DNA from: Cryomorphaceae bacterium
GTDB taxonomy: Bacteria; Bacteroidota; Bacteroidia; Flavobacteriales; BACL11
Direction of reading: 5' to 3'
Length of the DNA: 10,714 nt
Assembly: GCA_949531795.1 (NCBI GenBank)
Contig: CATIQX010000187.1
Location: 1 to 10,714 of the forward strand
Part shown: one piece after another, positions 1 to 6,852 of the stretch
How the letters are laid out: the number at the start of each line of letters is the position of its first letter
Numbering within the stretch: position 1 is the stretch's first letter
Program-made: the position numbers and the translations under genes
The notes under the pieces: generated by a model
The model's database searches: none
Seen by the model: only the letters and a program-made list of their open reading frames with translations
What the model was told of the DNA's origin: nothing

Positions 1-1142
1 AAAATAAAGTAGTTCCTGGACAAGGTTATGCAAGATCATTCAAAGAAACAGGCTTTGATTATGCTATGTCATCAGGCTATGTTTCATACAGGGCAAATAA
101 AATATTTGCATTACAGTTTGGTCATGGAAAACATTTTATAGGAGATGGTTATCGTTCATTATTACTTTCGGATAATACATTTAATTACCCTTATTTACGA
201 ATCCAAACTTCTTTCTGGAAAGTCCAATATACTAATCTGTATACCGAGCTTCAGGATATTAATTATTTTGCAGATAATGAAATTAATAATTATGATGTCA
301 TGGGTTATGCTAAAAAATATATGTCATCTCATTATTTAAGTATAAATGCTACTAAAAAATTAAGCATTTCATTATTCGAATCAGTAATTTGGAGAATGAA
401 TCATGCTCCTGGTGTTAATGGTTTTGACGTAAATTATTTAAACCCAATAGTAATGCTTCGGCCGGTAGAGTATTCTGTAGGGTCTTCTGGTAACGTTCTG
501 GTTGGTTTGAATTTAAAGTACAAATTACCTTTTTCATCTTATTTCTATGGGCAATTAATGTTAGATGAGTTTACTTTAGAGCAGATAAAATCTAATAATG
601 GTTACTGGGCGAATAAGTTTGCTTATCAATTAGGTTATAAAATATTTAATGCATTTAGTATAGATAATTTATCCCTACAAGCCGAGTATAATCATGCTAG
701 GCCATATACTTATTCTCATTTTAATACTCTGCAGAATTATGCACATTATAATCAACCTTTAGCACACCCTTTAGGTGCTAACTTCTCTGAATTGCTATTC
801 CTTTTAAACTACAGATGGAAAAAATTTGAAATTGACGGAAAAATAATTTTCTCAAAATATGGATCAGATATAATAGGAGACTCTGCTTCTTATGGCAATA
901 ATGTCTATGTTAGTTACAATGATCGGTCTTCTAATTTTGGCGTTTTAATGCATCAAGGTAATTTGACGACTGTTAGTTTTAAAAATATCAATATTTCTTA
1001 TATTGTTAATCCAAAAACGAATCTTAAAATAAATATAGGTGTTACTTTAAGAGATTTTAAAAATGATGATGGAGAACAGCAATCGCAATTTATTAATTTC
1101 GGAATTAAGAGCGATTTGTTTAATCACTATTACGACTTTTAA
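1..1142 (+). CDS. RemB/Wzi-like outer-membrane beta-barrel protein (5' end missing)
   Basis: The reading frame is open from the left edge (first whole codon at 3) to TAA at 1140-1142, giving 379 residues. The ATG at 66 is internal: the upstream codons continue the same protein, so the true start and signal peptide lie outside the window. The protein is rich in Tyr, Phe and Asn. It has many short alternating segments, typical of transmembrane beta-strands, and ends in Phe as outer-membrane barrels often do. The segment GHGKHFIGDGYRSLLLSDN (coded about 120-176) resembles the conserved stretch of flavobacterial gliding-motility protein RemB and Wzi-type capsule-assembly barrels. This assignment is from memory of the family, not a search. 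The likely location is the outer membrane, with a role in surface polysaccharide or gliding. Its stop overlaps the start of tsaB by one base, so the two are probably co-transcribed and translationally coupled. It could instead be another Bacteroidota outer-membrane barrel. Confidence 0.66.
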   Translation, partial: NKVVPGQGYARSFKETGFDYAMSSGYVSYRANKIFALQFGHGKHFIGDGYRSLLLSDNTFNYPYLRIQTSFWKVQYTNLYTELQDINYFADNEINNYDVMGYAKKYMSSHYLSINATKKLSISLFESVIWRMNHAPGVNGFDVNYLNPIVMLRPVEYSVGSSGNVLVGLNLKYKLPFSSYFYGQLMLDEFTLEQIKSNNGYWANKFAYQLGYKIFNAFSIDNLSLQAEYNHARPYTYSHFNTLQNYAHYNQPLAHPLGANFSELLFLLNYRWKKFEIDGKIIFSKYGSDIIGDSASYGNNVYVSYNDRSSNFGVLMHQGNLTTVSFKNINISYIVNPKTNLKINIGVTLRDFKNDDGEQQSQFINFGIKSDLFNHYYDF

Positions 1143-1816
1143 TGACTTTAATCTTAGGAATAGAAACCGCTACTAAAAATTGCTCTGTAGCACTTTTTAG
1201 CAATGGAATAGTTATAGCTGAAAAGGAGCATATCTCAGATGGATATACACATGCTGAGCAGCTTAACTTATTTATTCAAGATGTTATTGATTCAGTGAAT
1301 ATCACTTTAAATAAAGTTGAAGCAGTCGCCTTAAGCATGGGTCCTGGCTCTTATACTGGATTACGTATTGGAACTTCAACAGCTAAAGGATTGTGTTATG
1401 CTTTAGATATTCCATTGATTGCTATTTCTACTTTAAGGGCTATGGCTTTTACTATGGCTAAAAATAAGAATTCAGCTATTTATTGTCCTATGATTGATGC
1501 AAGGAGAATGGAGGTCTTTTCTGCTTTATATGATGTAAATAATAAAGAAATAAGAGGTGTGCAAGCAGATATTGTAGATGAAAATACTTATGCAGGATTT
1601 TTAAGTAATGAAATATTATTCTTCGGAGATGGCTCCTTAAAATGTCAAGAAATAGTCAATCATAAAAATGCTAAATTTGTTGAAGGAATTTATCCTTCAG
1701 CAAAGAGTTTAGGAATTTTAGCTAAAGCTAAATTTGAAAATAAGGATTTTGAAGATGTTGCTTATTTTGAGCCTTATTATTTAAAAGATTTTGTTGCAGG
1801 AAGAAAAAAACCTTAG
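1142..1816 (+). CDS. tsaB: tRNA threonylcarbamoyladenosine biosynthesis protein TsaB
   Basis: This 224-residue protein is close to the usual size of TsaB (YeaZ), about 230 residues. TsaB is a cytoplasmic, actin-like-fold partner of TsaD. With TsaE it helps transfer threonylcarbamoyl to A37 of ANN-decoding tRNAs, and it is a scaffold rather than the catalytic subunit. The N-terminus ILGIETATKNCSVAL (residues 4-18) matches the first ASKHA-fold strand pair. The hallmark MGPGSYTGLRIG lies at residues 66-77, and His37-Ala-Glu-Gln-Leu falls where the family has its conserved helix. The ATG at 1142 overlaps the preceding stop (TAATG) and has no upstream Shine-Dalgarno, which suggests coupled translation after the outer-membrane gene. 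The stop TAG (1814-1816) overlaps the stop of the convergent helicase gene. No tsaD or tsaE is in the window, as is common because these genes are usually scattered. Confidence 0.95.
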   Translation: MTLILGIETATKNCSVALFSNGIVIAEKEHISDGYTHAEQLNLFIQDVIDSVNITLNKVEAVALSMGPGSYTGLRIGTSTAKGLCYALDIPLIAISTLRAMAFTMAKNKNSAIYCPMIDARRMEVFSALYDVNNKEIRGVQADIVDENTYAGFLSNEILFFGDGSLKCQEIVNHKNAKFVEGIYPSAKSLGILAKAKFENKDFEDVAYFEPYYLKDFVAGRKKP

Positions 1817-3753
1817 TCTCTTTTAGTTTTTTTTGCAGCAGCATTAAATCTTCCTCTAAAAGAGCTTGAACTGCCTCCATTAGTTCTCCCTCCTGCTGAT
1901 GACTCTCTTCTTGATGAAGAAGCAGTAGAAGATCTACCTCCCTGTCTGTCTCTTCCTCCGCCTGAATTACTTCTTTTTTCCCCACCATTTCCAGAGTATG
2001 AACGTCCGCTACCTCCTCTGTTTCCACCCCCTCTAGATGACTTTACTCCTGGAGCTTGAGATACTTCAACATTTACTCTATTTCCATTCCAAACCGCGTC
2101 AGCAAGACCGCTTAATACGTCTGTTTCAAAATCATTTGGAGCCTCAAAGAATGAAAATTTTCTCATAATATCAATCTTTCCTACTGGAATATTTCTGTTT
2201 CTTGTGTATTCATTTATTAAACCAATTAGGTTGTGGGCTTGCAAATCTTTTTCTGCTCCTAAATTGATAAAGAACCTTGTATATCCTGCTTCAGCATGAC
2301 CGGTTCTTTCTCCTCCACTTCTTTCATTTCTCCCTCCACTTCTTTCATTTCTCCCTCCACTTCTTTCGTTTCTCCCTCCACTTCTTTCGTTTCTCCCTCC
2401 ACTTCTTTCATTTCTATCTCTATTATTACTTCCTGCGACATTTAAGTCAGGAGCATTTTTATAGAAAGATAAGAAGCGGTTAAATTCAGCAGAAACAAAA
2501 TGCTTAATAAGCGCTTCTTTATCAAGGTGTGATAATTTTTCTTCAATAGAAGGTAGGTACTTGTCTATTTGATGGTTTACTTCAGTAGTAACTACTTTGT
2601 CAACTAACTTCATCAACTGGATTTGACAGATTTCATCTCCATTAGGAACTTTCATAAGCGTTAAGTCACGCTTAATCATTCTTTCAATTGACTTTAGCTT
2701 TCTTCCCTCGCGGCTGTGTGCAATAATAATTGATGTTCCTTTGTTTCCAGCTCTACCTGTTCTTCCTGACCTATGTACATATATTTCATCATCGTCAGGT
2801 AGATTATAGTTGATGACATGAGATAATTCATTAATATCAATTCCTCTTGCAGCAACATCTGTAGCCACCAATAGTTGGAGTTTTCTTTTTCTAAAACGTC
2901 CCATTACATGATCTCTTTGTGCTTGAGATAATTCACCATGTATGGCGTCTGCACTATAGCCATCTTGCATTAATTTGTCTGCTACTTCGGCAGTTTCTCT
3001 TCTAGTTCGGCAAAATACTATTCCGTATATATCAGGATTCACATCACAGATTCTTCTTAAAGCTTTGTATCTGTCACGAGCATTGACCATATAATAATGA
3101 TGCTCTATATTTGCAGCACCTTCGTTTCTGCTTGCAACCTCAATTGTCTTTGGGTTTTGCATATAGTTTTTACTAATACGCATTACTTCTTTTGGCATTG
3201 TTGCTGAAAAAAGTAAAGTTTGTTTTTCTGAAGGTGTTTCCGCTAAAATAGTATCCAAATCATCTTTGAATCCCATATTTAGCATTTCATCTGCTTCATC
3301 TAAAACTACAAATTCAATATCTTGTAATTTTAATGATTTTCTATTTATTAAATCTATAACTCTTCCTGGTGTGCCAACAACAATTTGAGTGCCAGATTTT
3401 AGTGATTTTATTTGTGGCATTATACTTGCTCCACCATATACAGCGGTAATTTTTAGTCCTTTTGTATATTTCGCATATGTTTCCATATCTTTTGCAATCT
3501 GAAGGCAAAGCTCTCTTGTTGGACACAAAATTATAGCCTGGGGTAATTTTCTTTCAACATCGATTTTATTCAATACAGGTAGTCCAAATGCAGCAGTTTT
3601 TCCAGTACCCGTTTGAGCTAGTGCAATTAGATCATTTTTATTTTCCAACAAATAAGGAATTGATTCCTGTTGGATGGGTGTGGGATTCTCAAAACCTAAA
3701 TCTGTTATTGCTTTTTGGATGTTTTTATTTAGCCCTAATTCAGAAAATGTCAT
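1813..3753 (-). CDS. deaD: DEAD-box ATP-dependent RNA helicase, DeaD/CsdA type with DbpA RNA-binding domain
   Basis: This 646-residue cytoplasmic RNA helicase probably acts in ribosome assembly, RNA decay or cold adaptation, as DeaD/CsdA does. The helicase core is complete: PTPIQQ Q-motif 24-29, AQTGTGKT Walker A 46-53, PTREL 78-82, TPGR 128-131, DEAD 152-155, SAT 183-185, ATDVAARGID 297-306 and HRSGRTGRAG 327-336. An alpha-helical linker follows, then five NERSGGR-type repeats (about 448-482). Next comes a DbpA-type RNA-binding domain (about 490-566, starting YTRFFINLG), and last a Gly/Ser/Arg-rich tail of 80 residues. An ATG at 3831 would add 26 residues. I chose 3753 because MTFSELGLN is the normal family N-terminus and a -7 promoter box lies inside that extension. 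The gene is convergent with tsaB (stops overlap) and divergent from gcvP. The helicase class is certain. The symbol is less so, because Bacteroidota often carry several related DEAD-box genes. Confidence 0.93.
   Translation of the reverse strand: MTFSELGLNKNIQKAITDLGFENPTPIQQESIPYLLENKNDLIALAQTGTGKTAAFGLPVLNKIDVERKLPQAIILCPTRELCLQIAKDMETYAKYTKGLKITAVYGGASIMPQIKSLKSGTQIVVGTPGRVIDLINRKSLKLQDIEFVVLDEADEMLNMGFKDDLDTILAETPSEKQTLLFSATMPKEVMRISKNYMQNPKTIEVASRNEGAANIEHHYYMVNARDRYKALRRICDVNPDIYGIVFCRTRRETAEVADKLMQDGYSADAIHGELSQAQRDHVMGRFRKRKLQLLVATDVAARGIDINELSHVINYNLPDDDEIYVHRSGRTGRAGNKGTSIIIAHSREGRKLKSIERMIKRDLTLMKVPNGDEICQIQLMKLVDKVVTTEVNHQIDKYLPSIEEKLSHLDKEALIKHFVSAEFNRFLSFYKNAPDLNVAGSNNRDRNERSGGRNERSGGRNERSGGRNERSGGRNERSGGERTGHAEAGYTRFFINLGAEKDLQAHNLIGLINEYTRNRNIPVGKIDIMRKFSFFEAPNDFETDVLSGLADAVWNGNRVNVEVSQAPGVKSSRGGGNRGGSGRSYSGNGGEKRSNSGGGRDRQGGRSSTASSSRRESSAGGRTNGGSSSSFRGRFNAAAKKTKRD
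2311..2417 (-). repeat. 21-bp in-frame tandem repeat encoding NERSGGR
   Basis: The motif acttctttc recurs at 2317, 2338, 2359, 2380 and 2401, exactly every 21 bases, so there are five units. On the coding (minus) strand each unit encodes Asn-Glu-Arg-Ser-Gly-Gly-Arg; the last ends in Glu. The units are near identical. The main variation is synonymous, AAT or AAC for Asn (cattt or cgttt on the plus strand). The array is a multiple of three long and sits in the linker between the helicase core and the DbpA-type domain, so copy-number changes by slippage would keep the frame. RGG-like repeats of this kind are generally disordered and bind RNA; that role is inferred here. Confidence 0.95.
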
Positions 3754-3768
3754 ATTATAAATTTTTTG

Positions 3769-3776
3769 CAAAAATA
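3769..3776 (-). promoter_or_regulatory. Bacteroidota -7 promoter box for the helicase gene
   Basis: Read on the minus strand this is TATTTTTG, matching TAnnTTTG, the -7 element used by the Bacteroidota primary sigma factor. It ends 15 bases before the chosen ATG (3753-3751), giving a very short leader. No clear TTG-type -33 element is seen about 20 bases further upstream, so promoter strength is uncertain. The box lies inside the 26-codon extension that would result from the ATG at 3831, which argues against that start. Confidence 0.6.
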
Positions 3777-3857
3777 CTCTATTATTTTCCTTAACTACTA
3801 TAATGATGGACTTATCCTTTTTTATTAACACATAGTAGTTTTTATAAATTCATTATC

Positions 3858-3865
3858 TATTTTTG
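3858..3865 (+). promoter_or_regulatory. Bacteroidota -7 promoter box for gcvP
   Basis: TATTTTTG matches TAnnTTTG and ends 18 bases before the gcvP ATG at 3884. The expected -33 region (about 3835-3841) is T-rich but has no exact TTG. Transcription would start only about 10-15 bases before the ATG, leaving no room for a glycine riboswitch or other structured leader. The box is mirrored by the helicase box at 3769-3776, so the 130-bp gap is a divergent promoter region. Confidence 0.6.
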
Positions 3866-3883
3866 CCAACTAAAATTTAAATA

Positions 3884-6766
3884 ATGAGTATAGATAAATT
3901 TGCAGACAGACATATTGGGCCTAGAGGAAATGATGTTAAGGAAATGCTATCTCTAGTAAAAGCATCTTCCATTCATCAATTAATTAATGAAACAATTCCT
4001 GCGCAAATTCATTTGGGAAGAGAGATGAATTTGCCTGATGCTTTATCAGAAAGTCGTTTTATTGAACATATGAAAGGAGTAGCTCAAAAGAATAAAAATT
4101 ATCGTTCATATATTGGAATGGGCTATTTTAATACAATTCTTCCTGGTGTTATTCAAAGAAATATTTTAGAAAATCCGGGTTGGTACACAGCATATAGTCC
4201 TTATCAGGCCGAAATAGCACAAGGAAGAATGGAAGCATTATTGAATTATCAAACTATGGTAAGTGAGCTTACAGGTATGGAAATTGCTAATGCTTCATTA
4301 CTTGATGAAGGAACTGCTGCGGCTGAAGCTATGATTCTATTGTATAACAATAGAAGTAGAAAGCAGAAATCAGAAAAAATAACTAACTTCTTTGTTTCAG
4401 AACTATGTTTTCCGCAAACTATTGAAATTTTAAAAACTCGAGCCGTCCCTCTCGGTGTTAATCTCATAATAGCCAATCATGATGAGGTAGAAATTAATGA
4501 TCAGTTTTTTGGTGCTATTTTACAATATCCCGCAAAATATGGAGAGGTAATTGATTATGCTGATTTCGTTAATCAATTAAAGGCAATTGAAGCAGGAGTA
4601 GTTGTTGCAGCTGATTTATTGAGCTTAAGTTTACTTACTCCTCCTGCAGAGTGGGGAGCTGATATTGTCGTAGGAACTACCCAGAGATTTGGAATTCCCA
4701 TGGGATATGGTGGGCCTCATGCAGCCTATTTTGCCACTTTCGAAAAATATAAAAGAAGTATTCCTGGTAGGATTATTGGTGTCAGTGAGGATATGAGCGG
4801 AAATAGAGCGCTCAGAATGGCCTTACAAACAAGAGAGCAGCATATTAAAAGAGAAAAAGCAACATCAAATATCTGTACTGCACAAGTATTGTTAGCTGTT
4901 ATGGCAAGTATGTATGGAGTGTATCATGGGGCGGAAGGCTTAAGAAGAATGAGTAAAAATATTCATTCCTTAACTGCTACTTTGGCAGAAGGGTTAACGC
5001 AATTAGGTTATCATCAGTTGAATCCTATTTATTTTGATACGCTACATATTTCAGTTGGAAATGTTTCTATGGAAAACATAAAGACCTATGCAGAAGATGC
5101 AAAAATAAATTTTAATTATATTAATGATGATGCTCTTTCAATTAGTATCGATGAGAAAGATGACTTGAGTAATATCAATGATATTTTAGAAGTATTTGCA
5201 AAAAGCTGTAATCATTCTGACTCACAGGATTTAATAAAAGAGGTGTTGAGTGGTGATTATAACGAGGCAACTGCAAGAATTCCAGATGCACTTTATCGTA
5301 CTTCCTTATTTATGCAGCATGATATTTTTAACAAATATCATTCAGAAACGGAAATGATGCGTTATATTAAGCGTTTAGAAAATAAAGATTTATCATTAAC
5401 ACATTCCATGATTCCGTTAGGGTCATGTACTATGAAATTGAATGCTGCTTCTGAATTATTCCCATTGAGTTGGTCAGAATTTGGAAATTTACATCCATTT
5501 GCTCCTGCTCATCAAGCAAGGGGTTATCATATAATGTTTCATGAATTAGAAGAAATGTTGTGTGAGATTACTGGATTCGATGCTATGAGTTTGCAGCCAA
5601 ATTCTGGTGCCCAAGGAGAGTTTGCTGGATTAATGGTCATTAGAGCTTATCATGAAAGTAGAGGTGATGATAATAGAGATATATGTTTAATCCCCTCATC
5701 TGCACATGGCACTAATCCTGCTTCAGCAGTTATGGCTGGAATGAAGGTTGTAGTTACTCCATGTGATGAATATGGTAATATTGATGTTAATGTGTTAAGA
5801 GAAAAAGCAGAAGAATATAAGGAAAACCTTTCTGCTTTAATGATAACTTATCCTTCAACTCATGGAGTGTATGAAGAAGCAATTATGGAAATAACTCAGA
5901 TTATTCATGATAATGGAGGACAAGTATATATGGATGGTGCAAATATGAATGCTCAAGTAGGGATAACAAACCCCGCACTTATTGGAGCAGATGTTTGTCA
6001 TTTGAACTTGCATAAAACGTTTGCTATTCCTCATGGTGGTGGCGGTCCTGGAATGGGTCCTATTGGAGTGGTAGAGCATTTAAAACCGTTCTTACCAAAT
6101 AATCCTTTAGTGAAAATGGGTGGAGAAAATGGAATGTCTATTTCTTCTGCTCCTTGGGGAAGTGCTTTAGTTTTGTCTATTTCTTATGCCTACATTAAAA
6201 TGTTAGGAACAGAGGGATTAAAATATTCAACTGAGATAGCTATTTTAAATGCAAACTATATTAAGGAGAAATTAGTGAAGCATTTTGATGTTTTATATTC
6301 AGGTAAGAATAATAGGGTTGCTCATGAAATGATTGTAGACTTTAGAATGTTTAAAAAAGATGGAATTGAGGTTGTTGATGTAGCAAAGCGTTTAATGGAC
6401 TATGGTTTTCACGCACCAACTGTTTCTTTTCCTGTAGCAGGAACTTTAATGATTGAGCCTACTGAAAGCGAAAGTAAGGATGAATTAGATCGTTTTTGTG
6501 AGGCAATGATTAGTATTAAAAATGAAATTAATGAAGTACTAGCTGGAGAAGTTATTTTAGAAGAAAGTGTGTTGAAAAATGCGCCACATACTTTAGGACT
6601 AGCTGTAAATGATGAGTGGAATTTTAATTATACAAGACAAAAAGCTGTGTATCCATTAGAATGGGTCAGGGATAGAAAATTCTGGCCCTCAGTTAGGCGT
6701 GTGAATGATGCATTTGGTGATAGAAATTTCATTTGTTCATGTGCCCCAATTTCAGATTATATTTAG
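3884..6766 (+). CDS. gcvP: Glycine dehydrogenase (aminomethyl-transferring), glycine cleavage system P-protein
   Basis: The P-protein decarboxylates glycine with pyridoxal phosphate and passes the aminomethyl group to the lipoyl arm of GcvH; it acts in the cytoplasm. At 960 residues it has the full single-chain form (E. coli GcvP is 957), with both the N-terminal and C-terminal halves of the dimeric archaeal-type enzyme. The N-terminus FADRHIGPRGNDVKEML is typical. The C-terminal half has GSCTMK (513-518), LQPNSGAQGE (570-579) and HGTNPA (608-613). The PLP-binding lysine is Lys711 in LHKTF, followed by the glycine-rich loop PHGGGGPGMGP (716-726). The start at 3884 gives the normal family N-terminus and is preceded by an A/T-rich leader with no Shine-Dalgarno. 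gcvT, gcvH and lpd are not nearby, so the complex must be encoded at separate loci. No frameshift or missing key residue is seen. Confidence 0.98.
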   Translation: MSIDKFADRHIGPRGNDVKEMLSLVKASSIHQLINETIPAQIHLGREMNLPDALSESRFIEHMKGVAQKNKNYRSYIGMGYFNTILPGVIQRNILENPGWYTAYSPYQAEIAQGRMEALLNYQTMVSELTGMEIANASLLDEGTAAAEAMILLYNNRSRKQKSEKITNFFVSELCFPQTIEILKTRAVPLGVNLIIANHDEVEINDQFFGAILQYPAKYGEVIDYADFVNQLKAIEAGVVVAADLLSLSLLTPPAEWGADIVVGTTQRFGIPMGYGGPHAAYFATFEKYKRSIPGRIIGVSEDMSGNRALRMALQTREQHIKREKATSNICTAQVLLAVMASMYGVYHGAEGLRRMSKNIHSLTATLAEGLTQLGYHQLNPIYFDTLHISVGNVSMENIKTYAEDAKINFNYINDDALSISIDEKDDLSNINDILEVFAKSCNHSDSQDLIKEVLSGDYNEATARIPDALYRTSLFMQHDIFNKYHSETEMMRYIKRLENKDLSLTHSMIPLGSCTMKLNAASELFPLSWSEFGNLHPFAPAHQARGYHIMFHELEEMLCEITGFDAMSLQPNSGAQGEFAGLMVIRAYHESRGDDNRDICLIPSSAHGTNPASAVMAGMKVVVTPCDEYGNIDVNVLREKAEEYKENLSALMITYPSTHGVYEEAIMEITQIIHDNGGQVYMDGANMNAQVGITNPALIGADVCHLNLHKTFAIPHGGGGPGMGPIGVVEHLKPFLPNNPLVKMGGENGMSISSAPWGSALVLSISYAYIKMLGTEGLKYSTEIAILNANYIKEKLVKHFDVLYSGKNNRVAHEMIVDFRMFKKDGIEVVDVAKRLMDYGFHAPTVSFPVAGTLMIEPTESESKDELDRFCEAMISIKNEINEVLAGEVILEESVLKNAPHTLGLAVNDEWNFNYTRQKAVYPLEWVRDRKFWPSVRRVNDAFGDRNFICSCAPISDYI

Positions 6767-6814
6767 CAGATAAGATTTATAAAATAAGAGCAGAGGTATT
6801 TACCTAAGTTATAG

Positions 6815-6822
6815 TATATTTG
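6815..6822 (+). promoter_or_regulatory. Bacteroidota -7 promoter box for the first T9SS protein gene
   Basis: TATATTTG matches TAnnTTTG and is followed by C. It ends 30 bases before the ATG at 6853. No convincing TTG -33 element is seen at the usual distance. A short palindrome, AGGTA-TT-TACCT (6794-6805), lies just upstream in the -33 area. It could be an operator, but it is only 5 bp per arm and may be chance. The 86-bp gap after gcvP contains no clear terminator, so some read-through from gcvP is possible. Confidence 0.55.
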
Positions 6823-6852
6823 CATCCAATTTAATAATTTAAAATAAAAAAA

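Noticed and set aside
66..68. ATG at 66 as the start of the first gene
   Set aside because: Codons upstream (from 3) stay open and read as a continuous barrel-protein sequence, so this is an internal methionine of a gene cut by the window edge.
1728..2027. Minus-strand frame of 99 codons rich in Glu and Leu
   Set aside because: It overlaps both tsaB and the Gly/Ser-rich helicase tail in another frame; its composition is explained by the low-complexity DNA.
2317..2410. Evenly spaced 21-bp repeats as a CRISPR-like array
   Set aside because: The units are contiguous with no unique spacers, and they are in frame inside a helicase gene.
2259..2483. Frames on both strands across the repeat encoding repetitive peptides
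   Set aside because: They are produced by the 21-bp repeat read out of frame inside the helicase gene, have no family features, and lie fully within a well-supported gene.
3866..3883. Possible glycine riboswitch in front of gcvP
   Set aside because: Only 18 bases lie between the likely -7 box and the ATG, and the whole 130-bp gap shows no conserved riboswitch core or hairpins.
6794..6805. Palindrome AGGTA-TT-TACCT as an operator or terminator
   Set aside because: Five-base arms with a 2-base centre cannot form a stable hairpin, no T-run follows, and such short palindromes are expected by chance in AT-rich DNA.
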